A DNA stretch of 64,000 nucleotides. Origin: Hygrophila difformis (lineage: Eukaryota; Streptophyta; Magnoliopsida; Lamiales; Acanthaceae). The notes under the pieces are model-generated. The model did no database searches, was not told the origin of the DNA, and saw nothing but the letters and a program-made list of their open reading frames with translations. This document shows, in pieces, positions 54,269 through 64,000 of the stretch (the first letter of the stretch is position 1; every line of letters begins with the position of its first letter). Made by a program: the position numbers and the translations under genes. Location: assembly GCA_030278955.1 (NCBI GenBank), contig JAOANR010000006.1:59881060-59945059 (forward strand), in the 5' to 3' direction.

Positions 54269-55364
54269 AGAGGACATGATTCAGACCACTGAAAACCTGT
54301 CTAGATTCTTTAACCAGATGGAACTCAACCAGAGAAGACATAACATCATCTACAAAGTAAGTGCAGGTGAGTTTGCAATTCCTATGGAACTTACTTGTAA
54401 TGTGATGGATATGCAATTAATTCCTAAAGAAGAAAATCTTGAGGAATTAAGCAGAATGAAGGAGGAAATCGCCATTACTATGAAATGGATCCACATAGGA
54501 GCCATTGAAGTAGTAATTAAGGCAACCTTCAAAGAAGGCATTGATTCTGAATTACATCTATCAGTCACTGATAGAAGAATCAATAACCTTAGAGATGGTC
54601 TTCTTGGAACTATGGTAGGAAATTTATTTGCTGGGAAGTTAATGTTTGACATACATCCCAGTATTTCCTATAACTTAGCTGACCAAGATTTTAGTAGGGT
54701 TCTAACTCTTCATCAGGATTTTAAAAGAAAAGATCTGATGAAAGAAGGGAACAGGCCATATTCTATAACTTATAGAATCTCTTATGCACTTTCCAATAGT
54801 CATCATTCTGATTTATTTCTCAGGAAAGAATATATAGAAATTCCTAGAATTTTCAAGGAATTTGCTAAAGTCATGACTCCAAATCCTACCCAGATTCCAA
54901 GGTTAGGAGGAGTAGACATACGGATAAGAGATCATCCAATTCTAGACAGATCAACGAGTGCTAGAATTGAGTATGCAAGCCGTATGTCTTTTTCGGAAGA
55001 TAGAATTATGGCATATAAAGGAAAGGAGTTTATCAAAGATTTAACTCCTTAATCCATTGGGGTAGATAATATAAAAATTAAATGCCCTGAAGGATGGAAA
55101 GAAATACGAGTAATATTTGACATCACTGAAAAGATTAACCGTTTTCCATGTGATGATTTATACTACTTGCAGCAGCCATCAATTGGAACCTAAGAAGGAA
55201 CAATTGAAATTGCAGGACACGAGATCAGAGTCTTAGGTACCGCCGGAAAAGATAATTGGGTTATGATTTTGGGATTAAGTTTTCTCGAAAATCATAAACC
55301 ATGGGTAAGAAAGGATAATGGTATAGAATTTAATCTGAAGGGTCACACCATCAGAATTAAATGA
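54243..55364 (+). pseudogene. Viral movement protein, interrupted
   Basis: It starts MDLQPSLTEED at 54243 inside the coat gene's tail. Long open stretch to 55049; in-frame stops at 55050 and 55191. The pattern of conserved hydrophobic strands followed by RPYSITYRISYALSNSHHSD is of the 30K movement-protein superfamily. The frame ends at TGA 55362-55364, which overlaps the ATG of the next ORF as ATGA. The family role is moving virus between plant cells. The identification rests on position and general resemblance. Confidence 0.7.
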
Positions 55365-57422
55365 CAAGCCCATTTTCCATTTATATCTCAATAGGGATAA
55401 TATATGAACAATATAAGTCGGAATATTTTGCAGCTTATATTGATTCAGGATCAGGTATTTGCACGGCAAAACTAGGAGTTTTCCCTAGCGAAGCTATGGA
55501 ATCATTACCCATTATTGCAGGAAGAGATTTTTCCCAAAAAATTTTAGTACTAAATAAGGGTATTCGACAGGCCAATATCATGATTGGGGGAGCATTTGGT
55601 GCACCTTGGTATAAGGTAAAAACGCCTCCTATTTACTTTCATGATACAGGAGCGGATATTTTGTTAGGTAATAATTTTATACAATCCTTTACAAAATATG
55701 TTCAAGATAACAAAAGAAATTTGTTAATATTTACCACGAGTTGTGGAAATGAGATACAGGTGTTGCGCAGAGAAAAGGCATTTAACAGATTAATGCCTAT
55801 ACTATTTCACAGCAAACGTGGTGATAATGATGCCAAACTAACCCATCCAAAAATGCAGGATAAAAGAAAGTTTGGTAAGGCTTTGTTGTCTTTTAGACAG
55901 CAAGGATTCGATGAAGCTTCTATTGAGGAGATTATAAACCTCAAGGAAGCAATGCAGGAAATGAAGTTATTGAATATAACTTCATTAGACATTGATGGGG
56001 AAACTAAATTGTCCCTCGAAAATGTCAAAAGACTTATCCAGAGAAACTTTAACGAGGATCCTCTGGCATGGTGGGATAAAAACAAGATCGAAGCTACTCT
56101 ACAGGTAAAAGAACAATATAAATATGAGTATGTTCGATACAAACCCATCTTAATGAATATGCAAGATAAGAAAGATTTGCAGCAAATTATCAAGGAGCAT
56201 ATCGATCTTAAACTCATTGAGCCTGGAGTCTCAGCTTATAGTAGCCCTGGATTCTTGGTAAGAAACCACGGTGAAATAAAAAGAGGTAAACCCAGGTTGG
56301 TAATAAACTATCAAGGTATTAACAAAATAATGTAGTTTGATGGTTATTACATTCCGAGTAGAGAACACTTAATTGATTGCATCAAAGGTGCTCAAGTGTT
56401 TTCTAAATTTGATTGCAAATCTGGTTTCTATCAGATTAAGATGGAGAATGAGTCGAAGAAATTCACAGCATTCTCCATCCCACAAAGGGCAATATATTTG
56501 GAATGTTATGCCAATGGGGCTTTCTAATACACCCCAGATATTCCAAAGAAAGATGGATAATCTATTTAAGGATTATCTAGAGTTTATGTTCCTCTACACA
56601 GATGACATTCTGATTGCATCTCGAAATATTAAAGAGCATATTAAACACCTTGAAATATTTTCAGATGCATGTCAAAGGGAAGGTCTTGTTCTCTCTGAGA
56701 AAAAGGCTACCATCGTTGCTAACAAAATTGAATTCTTAGGAGTTCAAATTGATGAAGCAGGGATAGAGTTACAGGAACACATTGTGGAGAAAATTTACAA
56801 TTTTCCTGATATATTAAAGGACAAGAAACAACTTCAGAGTTTCTTAGGAGTTGTAAATTTTGCGTGTATATTTATTAAAGACCTTGCAAAATATAGAAAG
56901 GATTTTAGACCACTCCTGAAAGAGACTAAAAGCTCTAGATGGAAATGGGAAGAAATCCATACTACGAGAATTCGCAAACTAAAGCAAGTCTGCAATAACT
57001 TGCCAAAACTTATGATACCTCAAGATGAGGATGAGCTGGTAGTCTACACAGACGCCAATGATTTTCAATGGGCAGGAGTGCTCATGAGAAAAACAACTAC
57101 GGGTCAAGAACCTTGTAGATACACAGGAGGGTTGTTCACTGAACAACAAGCCAAACTTTGGCACATTAACGAGAAGGAATTCTTTGCAGTATGGAAAACA
57201 TTTAAAAAATGGCCTTTATTCTTACTTGCAAAGAAATTTGTGTTAAAAGTTGATAATACTAATGTTAGGGCTTTTTTAAAAAATAAACTTGAATCAAAAA
57301 TTGAAAAAGCTCGTATTATCAGATGACAAGCTGAATGTCAATATTATACTTATGATATTGATGTTATAAAATCTCATGAAAATGTTCTTGCAGATTTCTT
57401 GACAAGAGATGGAAGCATTTGA
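55361..57422 (+). pseudogene. Viral protease, reverse transcriptase and RNase H, interrupted
   Basis: It begins at ATG 55361. An aspartic protease with a YIDSGSG active-site loop and ADILLGN is followed by RT. A stop at 56333 and a frameshift near 56490 split the RT, which contains KFDCKSGFYQIKM, WNVMPMGLSNTPQIFQ and the catalytic YTDD. RNase H follows (VYTDANDFQWAG, HINEKEFFAVWK, VDNTNVRAFL), with a stop at 57324. The frame ends at TGA 57420, overlapping the next ORF by 14 bp. No integrase follows. Confidence 0.9.
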
Positions 57423-58310
57423 AGCTGATTCCATCACTACGAGATTCAGGCACCTCAGAGAAAATCTAGAGGAGTTATCAAAGCATTTTGGACAGCTCGA
57501 GATCAATGCACGAGCAGCTGGCCAAATACAACAGAGCGATGTGGACATGGTCCGCAACAACATACGAACCTCCCAAATAGCAATGACAGCGCTATGGGAA
57601 ACAGTATTAGAGCCAATCAGGAAAGCGTCAGCTTCCCTGGTAAACAAAGAGAAATGTGCCCAAAAAGATAAGGTGGTCACATATGAAGAAGCAGATTCAA
57701 GCACTGCTTCAAAGGAGCCATTGTCGGATACCGACAAAAATGTTGAGCAAGAGGAAAGTCACATTTCCGAAAGTTCAAGTCAACCCACTGCCTCTGGGGT
57801 AAAAGAGGAAGAAATTAACCTTAGGCCAATGACAGGCACCTCTAAGGTTAATTCAGTAGAGAATGTCATTTCTACAGCCTGACTGGACTACCAAGGAAAA
57901 TGGGAACAATTGGTTTCCAAAAAGGGAATTAACCCCAGCAAGACGTGAAACTTTTGACAATTTCCTACACGAGTATTTTATAAAATATATCAAGTTCGAA
58001 TTTATTAAATTAAAAGAGTTATGATTCTTGGGAAAGGGGTTTAAGGATATATTCTACTTTTTATTACTCATGTGGGAGACTTCGATCTCAAATGGCGTTG
58101 TGGAACTCCCCGGCATGAAACTTTTGACAATTCCATGCTATGGAGATCCTTGCCATGAAACTTTTGACAAGTTCTCACTATATGAGTATTTTCTGAAAAT
58201 TAATAATCACGGGTTTCAATTTTATTTAAAGAAACCAATTTATGAAGATGGAGTTGGGATTAGGGATATATTTATAGGTTGTCACGTTTTTATTACTCGT
58301 GTTAAGAAAC
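57409..58310 (+). pseudogene. Viral transactivator-like (TAV) region, broken and truncated
   Basis: A 157-residue ORF (57409-57882) starts inside the end of the RT gene. It is helical and Ser/Glu-rich and has no hallmark motif; its position matches the last (translation transactivator) gene of caulimovirids. From 57883 the sequence is broken; a second open part starts about 58028. The word GAAACTTTTGACAA occurs three times (57948, 58119, 58158). The gene is cut at 58310 by an LTR. Confidence 0.55.
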
Positions 58311-60131
58311 TGTGCCCCCAAAAGCGCACGGTGTCAAAAATTGCAGTATTTATAGTAAGACCGGATCGTTCACGGGAGGATGTGCGATAGAAGCAGGTCC
58401 CACGTCGTTTACTAGGATTTTCTACTCGGTTACTCGATTCAAATTTGTGTTTGAATTATCAACTACTTGACATAATTTAAACTAAGCTATGACAGCAATA
58501 AAAATAAAGCAGATAGAATTATTCTAAGAAGCGAAGTAAATTCAATCTATGAAACAATAAAATTATTCTAAGAAAGCAGATTTAAAGTGTGACAGAAGGA
58601 CATGAAGAAAATAATAAAAATTGGACAAGACTGAGATGAAACACAGCTAAACTTCCATTTTAATACACAGATCTTTGTTTGGGATAATCCTTTCAGTTAG
58701 CTAACTCTCATGTTCTCTGTACCATGTTCCCTTTAACAGACAGGTACTTACAGTAAGAGTTTACATGCTCTTAAGACAACAAATTCTAAGAGTCCACAGA
58801 CTAATAACTCCCCTTGCAATGCCTTGCAAGAGTATGTTAATCATCTGCGGTGGACAAGCAACACTTGACAAATCATTAGTTGAAATGCCAAGTACTCCCA
58901 TCATTCCCCCATGTCACGCCCAAAGATTCAAATCAAGCCCTGAACTATCCCTTAACTCTCAGTCCTAGTAGCAGTTGGAAGATCTAGAGATACATCCGAG
59001 TGACCTCTACGAAAGCGATTAAAAGGAAGCAGTAAAAAAAGCATTTAAAATTCTATCACTCAGAAGTTTCAAAAGCTTTGTACTGGTAGTGAAAGAAAGC
59101 CCCCAGTCAGGATGACTAGATGTGGATCAAGAATTCCCGAATCTCGGTGAACCGCTCGCAGTGTTCACTTCCTTCCGGGTGGTTATGAGATACAAACTAA
59201 TGAAACGAACTAACAGATTAGTTCGTTCCGGATGCACTCACTCAGGACTCAAAAATAGACTTTGGCAGAAGATGATAGTAGTTGAAAGAATATTCAACCC
59301 TACCTTAGAAAATAACCAAGGTCCACATGTTGTTCCTCTAGTATTATCTATCACACCTTATCTGAATCCAAGTGAGCTCTGATTCAGTGCAATATTTAAT
59401 ACAAGAATTCCAACATACAGCAGTTCTGGAAAATAATAAATCTTTGAAAATTATTCCCTAAACAGGTACTAAACTCTCAATTAAAACACAGATCTTTTCA
59501 GTCTAGATGAGACCTAATCGCTGACTCTGCTTCTAATTTCCCAAAACCAACCCTCGATCGGATATGAGTTAGTCATAACGGTGGAATTTATCCCTTACTT
59601 AGATCCGGATTTTATAAATGAATTTTTGTTGGAAATTTATCGTGAGACATCTGGTTTAAATTCTAGACTTCTATGTCCAAGGGAAGGATCCCAAAATAAT
59701 TAGACCACAATATTTACATAATATTATCATGCATAAATTTATAAGGAAGTGTAAAATCAAGTTAGCCCAGAATATAAGACGGGTTTAGACAGAATGTGAA
59801 ACACAGAGATGAAATAGCCGGAGATGAGAAGAATTTATTTGGCTAAAAAGATGACAAAAATAATCAGGATAATCCGGACTGCAAACATCTGCTATCCAGG
59901 TCCTGACTATTCCAGGTGGGATGATTTTAGACAGCAGAAGACCTTAAATGACAGTGATCGCTGTCATCAAGATTTTCACTATCTGAGAATTGAGATAAAA
60001 ACCTACATATTCTCTCACTGTAATACCAATCAAACAATGTTGATCGACACCATCTGATAGTATTACAGTTTGAAATTCTGGTTTGAAAATAAAATAAGAA
60101 AATAAAACTGTATTCAAACAGGGACTGACTG

Positions 60132-60265
60132 AGTGGCTACTTCATTTCCCGGTAAGAGGACCGTTCGCCTGACTTCGTCAGTCACTATTCAAACATGCAA
60201 AATAACAAATAGTAATTAATACACAGACTACGGGCTACTTCATTTCCTGGTGAAGGGACCGTTCG
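60132..60265. repeat. Tandem pair in the LTR
   Basis: GGCTACTTCATTTCC followed by GGACCGTTCGCC occurs at about 60132 and 60233, a spacing of about 101 bp. Confidence 0.65.
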
Positions 60266-60653
60266 CCAACATTATTCTATGATATTTTTCACTATTCATT
60301 TCACACATCACAGATAAAGACAAAATAGATAAAAGAAAAATATTTTTGTGTCATCTTGTATGAGAGATATTGGTTTCTCATGCAAGGGTATGGAAATTAA
60401 TCCATAATCACCCTTAATGTCTAAACAATCTCTCATTCCATAATTAATTAATTAATCACAGTCCGGATTGTATACTTAGATCATTAGAGTTTGACTTTTA
60501 TAGAGAATTCTTTTAATGGAGTATTGAACAAAGTTCTTTGTATCAAATTAATCATAGGTTGAAATCATTGGATTTCAATCTCAAAATATTGATACAAAGG
60601 TTCAATTACTTAAGTGAGAAAATGGAGAAATGGAAATTTGGCAAAGATGCCAA

Positions 60654-61016
60654 TTACGACGCTAGAGGTATGTTACGACGCTATCTTAGGATAGCGTCGT
60701 AAGGACAGCGTCATAAGATAGATTTATAGAAGTATTGATGAAACCGGGGGGGGGGGGGGTACGACACTATACGCTAAATTACGACGCTATCCGAAGATAT
60801 CGTTGTGGGTGTAACGTCTTAGATGGATTTTTGTAAGAAAATGAGTATTTTGGGGTTCTATGACTCTAGACAAAAATTACGACGTGAAACATGGTCTACG
60901 TCGTAGGGTCTAGCGTCGTAGAACAAGTTTTTCTTAAGCCCGAAGTAACTACGACGCAGAACCTTTACCTACGTCGCTACCGTGGGTAGCATCGTAGGGC
61001 GGTCAGCGTCGTAGTC
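60654..61016. repeat. Array 1 of TACGACGCT / AGCGTCGTA words
   Basis: At least 13 exact or near copies of TACGACGCTA or its complement in about 360 bp. They include a perfect 13-bp inverted pair with a 4-base loop (60673-60685 and 60690-60702). The spacer lengths vary, so it is not a simple tandem repeat. Confidence 0.85.
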
Positions 61017-61724
61017 CCTTCAGGACATAAGTGTTGTTTCGGATAATACAATCTATGCGATTGCAAACCCTATTTCTCAAATCCATGGTTCAAAATGCAT
61101 CTATGTAACAAAACAAGGATGAACAATAAACTAAAATGCATAAAAATAAAGGAGAAACAAGTGTGAAACTATGCAAATATGAACCACCAACCCAAGTGAG
61201 GGCTTCCAACCAACATATCATGCGTGAGGATCCAAAAAGAAAGGAGAAAACATTGAATCCTCAAGTAAACAGAAAAACAAATGACCAAATGGTCATGAAA
61301 CCGAAAATAAAGCAAGAAATCCATAGACCAAGTCTATTTCATGATTTGGGACTCTTTTTGTGATTATCTTCCCATATATAAGAAAATGGTTTGATAATAC
61401 CCATCATTTGGGTATTTCAAGCCTTAATAAAAGTTTACAAAGCTGTAGATAATGAAAACAATGGCTATCTAAGTCTAAAAATGCTAAGCACTCACTAATT
61501 TAAACTAAACAGTAGCTAAAAACTAGGAAAAATGCATGAAAGATAAATAATACAGAAAAATAAACCCTAACTAAACTAACTAACTACACTCAAGAACACC
61601 AAGTTATCTCCAAGTTTCTCTATTCTGTCTCTGATCTTGATCCTAGGAGTCAGCTTTTCCTTAAATAGGTGGGAAACCCTAGGCCCATGGGCCCCCAGGC
61701 CTTGAAATTTGAATTCTGGCCAGG

Positions 61725-61990
61725 TTACGACGCTGAGCCTGACTTCGTCGCTATACCTTGCTACGACGCTATAGGTGTAACGTCGTAGTCTTCCACTTCG
61801 GGTACACTTCTTTGTCTCTAAGTGAACAGCCTACGACGCTATACTCCATTTACGTCGCTACACTTGGTCTACGACGCTACGCTTGACGTCGTAGCTCTTC
61901 TCCAGATTTTTGCCTTATTTTCTGCCTTCGTCGCTATACTCAACTACGATGCTGAACATGCTTAGGGTCGTAGTTGAGTGTAGCGTCGTA
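61725..61990. repeat. Array 2 of TACGACGCT / AGCGTCGTA words
   Basis: About 13 further copies (for example near 61725, 61761, 61779, 61831, 61851, 61870, 61885, 61927, 61945, 61967 and 61980), again in both orientations, 700 bp from array 1 in the same LTR. Confidence 0.82.
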
Positions 61991-62278
61991 ATTTCCTTAA
62001 AAATGTCAAATTTTTATGGGTTTTCATTTCTTTTCCCATCTTTTTGTTTCCTTTTTCTTTTCTTTTCTTTTTCTCATGTTTTTGGATTTTTCTAACATAA
62101 ATGTGTAACAAAATTACATATTTATGCATTTTTCATAACAGCTCAATATTTTTACAAATATGCATAAATCAGTCCAATTCGACTACTTTCTTATTTAGTA
62201 TAAGACCGGAATGCGATCAAATGCCCGTTTCAGACACGGAAATGGATTGAAAATAATGGACATTTCTGGCCATTATCA

Positions 62279-63874
62279 ACATCCTCACATTTAATACTGA
62301 TCGTCCCCGAGCAGTCAGAGTCAATGTTCCTAAGAACACGGACTCTACATATTCAATTCATTTTCGTGGCTTCATAAATCACATTCTTTTTGGATTGAGA
62401 TAAGACAATCAAAAACTACAAGTATCAAAATTCCCTTGATTGCAGTGTTTAATGAAATGATACTTGCTCACTACATCGGGCCTACAAATCAAGCATTATT
62501 GTCAATCCTTCATGAACATTATGTTTGAAAGATGCAAAGATTAAGAGTGAGAATTAAGGTATGACACAAATATAGTTAATGGAACAGAGCCTTACATATA
62601 AGAGAATCGGAAAATTCACTCACTCTCAAATGGGGTTTAATCATGAACGCTCAAAATCAATTTTAATCAAATTATCCCATAAGCTTGCAATCAGACCAAC
62701 TCGCCACCGGCTCATTTCCTCAAATCGAGATCATGAGGTCTTATTTAAGGGTTATAATGGGGCATACGGTTGTAACATTCGGTAGGAAAGGGAAATTATT
62801 GGGTTAAGAAATGGCAAGAATTTATTCTATCATAACGAGGCATATTTTTATTTAAAATTTATGATCATCAATGTTTCTTCTTTCTTTTGCTTTTCTATTT
62901 CATGACATTAGACTAAGTCTAATTGCTTTGTCATTTGAAATTTATTTTTGTTGAATTGAACTCAACACACTTCTCTTTTTTTTCTTTTTTTTTTTTTGAT
63001 GATCATAAGTTTAATGCCTTGAAAGAATTTATTCTTGCACACTTGGGTATGGTATTTTGGTCTTTTTGTAAGGTTAGGAAAAATATAGAGGGCTTCAAAG
63101 AAAAATTAGGCTTAAAGGCTCAAAGTGGTTAATCCTAAAGGGAAAATGTTTTTGGGTTTGGATTTCAAACGAAGGCCAAAATTTTGGTTTTCTAAGTGCC
63201 TCGATCATATGCTCGATTTCGGGAATATGGCATGGTCTTGAATCGGTCCCAATCGCAAGTTCTAGTTTCCTTTAATCAAATTGATTCACACATCAAAGAA
63301 GTAAATGAGTAAAATTGACTCATGGCTCAATTCTCACAAGGTTGGATTGGTTCATGTTATACAATATTCTCAAATTTAATCAAAGCTTAATTCTAACAAT
63401 TTATTCAATCAAAATTTTCAACATGGAGATTTATTACCCAATAAGCTGATCGCATCATTAAATTTTAATAGCTCAAAACCTTAGGAATTCATTTCATGCA
63501 TATTCTCAATTATGTTATCCCAATTTAAAAGTTTTAAAATTTTAATCACGAGCCTAAATTCAACATGTGAATTTAGAGCAGGTTTATGCATACTTTTTGC
63601 TGGTTATTTAATTTAAAGCAGTAAAGAGACACTGCTGACATACGGAGTATGGCAACATCATATTTTTAGTCTGACAGTCACTTATTCATCTCGGACTGTC
63701 AGACATCTTTTCAAGAGTAAAATTGTTTGTGGACTGCAAAATTCCTTTTTGAAAGCAGTAATTACATCAATTATAAGAGATTTCCTGCAATAAGAATGAA
63801 CTTGCACAATTGATAGAAACTCTCTTATATGATGTTTACAATTAAACTCGGGATTGAATAGGATTAGATCAGGC
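62279..63874 (-). other. 3' non-coding internal region of the right-hand retroelement
   Basis: AT-rich. Minus-strand CTGCTCGGGGACGATCAG and TGTGAGGATGT lie next to the LTR. No ORF with a known domain. T-rich stretch at 62970-62998. Confidence 0.5.
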
Positions 63875-64000
63875 TCATTCCTTCGGCTCTTGTGGTTGAG
63901 TTGAAGGCCCAGCATCGTCTTTTGGTGGAAGTGGCGGCTTCGGGAGTTGTCCGATGAGTGCTTGGATCATCGTCTCCATCATCTTTCGCTGATGTTCCTC
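63875..64000 (-). CDS. C-terminal fragment of a retroelement ORF (runs off the window)
   Basis: 41 residues ending at TGA 63875. It reads MMETMIQALIGQLPKPPLPP and ends in a Pro/Gln/Glu-rich tail. I could not assign a domain. Position, about 1.6 kb before the LTR, suggests the end of a Pol or extra ORF in an Athila/Tat-like element. Confidence 0.4.
   Translation of the reverse strand, partial: EEHQRKMMETMIQALIGQLPKPPLPPKDDAGPSTQPQEPKE

Larger units (their letters stand above)
52146..58310 (+). mobile_element. Endogenous pararetrovirus (Caulimoviridae), decayed copy
   Basis: About 6.2 kb holding, in order, a Met-tRNA minus-strand primer site, coat protein, movement protein, aspartic protease-RT-RNase H, and a transactivator-like region. 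No integrase is present, as in this virus family. Coat before movement before pol resembles the cavemovirus/solendovirus group rather than petuviruses or florendoviruses, in which movement comes first. At least six in-frame stops and one frameshift break the genes, so this is an old, inactive copy. The 3' part is cut by an LTR retrotransposon at 58311. The 5' limit is approximate. Confidence 0.9.
58311..62278 (-). repeat. 3' LTR (about 4 kb) of a minus-strand Ty3/gypsy-like element
   Basis: On the minus strand it would start TGATAATGGCC at 62278, just after TGTGAGGATGT (tract-like), and end ..GTGCGCTTTTGGGGGCACA at 58311. ACTATAAATACTGCAATTT followed by TGACACCGTGCGC near the 3' end is a frequent LTR ending in plant gypsy elements. 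CTCGGGGACGATCAG in the adjoining internal DNA is also typical. Boundaries are inferred; the other LTR is outside. Contents: a pair of TACTTCATTTCC..GGACCGTTCGCC units (60132 and 60233), a 14-G run (60746-60759), and two arrays of TACGACGCT words. Confidence 0.6.

Noticed and set aside
59824..60057. 77-codon ORF in the right-hand LTR
   Set aside because: No domain, no conserved context, and located within LTR sequence.
60654..61990. TACGACGCT arrays as a CRISPR array or satellite
   Set aside because: Words occur in both orientations with irregular spacing and many variants, unlike either.
62579..63132. Two ORFs of 68-69 codons on the plus strand
   Set aside because: They run against the element, in AT-rich non-coding DNA, with no recognisable motif.

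Overview
The window is plant nuclear DNA, almost certainly from a eudicot; the family is not fixed by what I can see, and a lamiid is only a guess. The evidence is a spliced thylakoid-lumen photosystem II gene, a plant cell-wall fasciclin-like arabinogalactan gene, Stowaway MITEs, plant-type L1 LINEs, Tat-lineage and chromovirus-like Ty3/gypsy elements, and an endogenous plant pararetrovirus. Only two ordinary host genes are visible: psbP (four exons, + strand, 12332-13944) and a two-FAS1-domain FLA gene (one exon, - strand, 20708-21958). They are convergent and lie in a gene island of about 12 kb. Everything else is nested transposable elements.

Layout. 1-10388: a minus-strand Tat-lineage Ty3/gypsy element (5' LTR, PBS, gag, protease, RT, two RNases H, broken integrase). 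It carries a plus-strand, intron-containing antisense gene of plant-mobile-domain type (end at 1908) and a second small antisense unit with its own TATA box. 10389-12331: MITEs and the psbP promoter. 15090-18015: a broken Ty1/copia element with two further insertions. 18016-20440: AT-rich DNA with a minisatellite and a Stowaway. 20708-22201: the FLA gene and its promoter. 23712-35570: an internally deleted LINE split by an intact-ended 9.84-kb chromovirus-like element (24038-33879, TSD CGTAT) with 3.63-kb near-identical LTRs and a decayed internal region. 35661-36393: a SINE and a 5'-truncated LINE, each with a perfect 15-bp TSD. 37602-45763: a full-length L1 with an RRM-type ORF1, an APE-RT-RNase H ORF2 and a 17-bp TSD. 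45943-49440: long foldback (Mutator-like) elements, a tRNA-derived SINE, a nested Harbinger-like MITE and a Stowaway inside a TIR element. 50400-51039: a LINE-derived RNase H remnant. 52146-58310: a decayed endogenous pararetrovirus in the order coat, movement, protease-RT-RNase H, transactivator. 58311-64000: the 3' LTR (about 4 kb) and internal 3' end of another minus-strand LTR retrotransposon that appears to have inserted into the viral transactivator gene.

Signals that stand out are two dense arrays of TACGACGCT / AGCGTCGTA words in both orientations inside the right-hand LTR; the spliced antisense gene in the Tat element; the non-autonomous long-LTR element, which looks mobilised in trans; a 3' hairpin plus oligo(A) shared between a SINE and two LINE remnants; two LINE remnants that join the endonuclease start to the RNase H end; and a MITE whose empty site is preserved in a paralogous foldback arm. 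All gene models are by eye; no database search or alignment was run.
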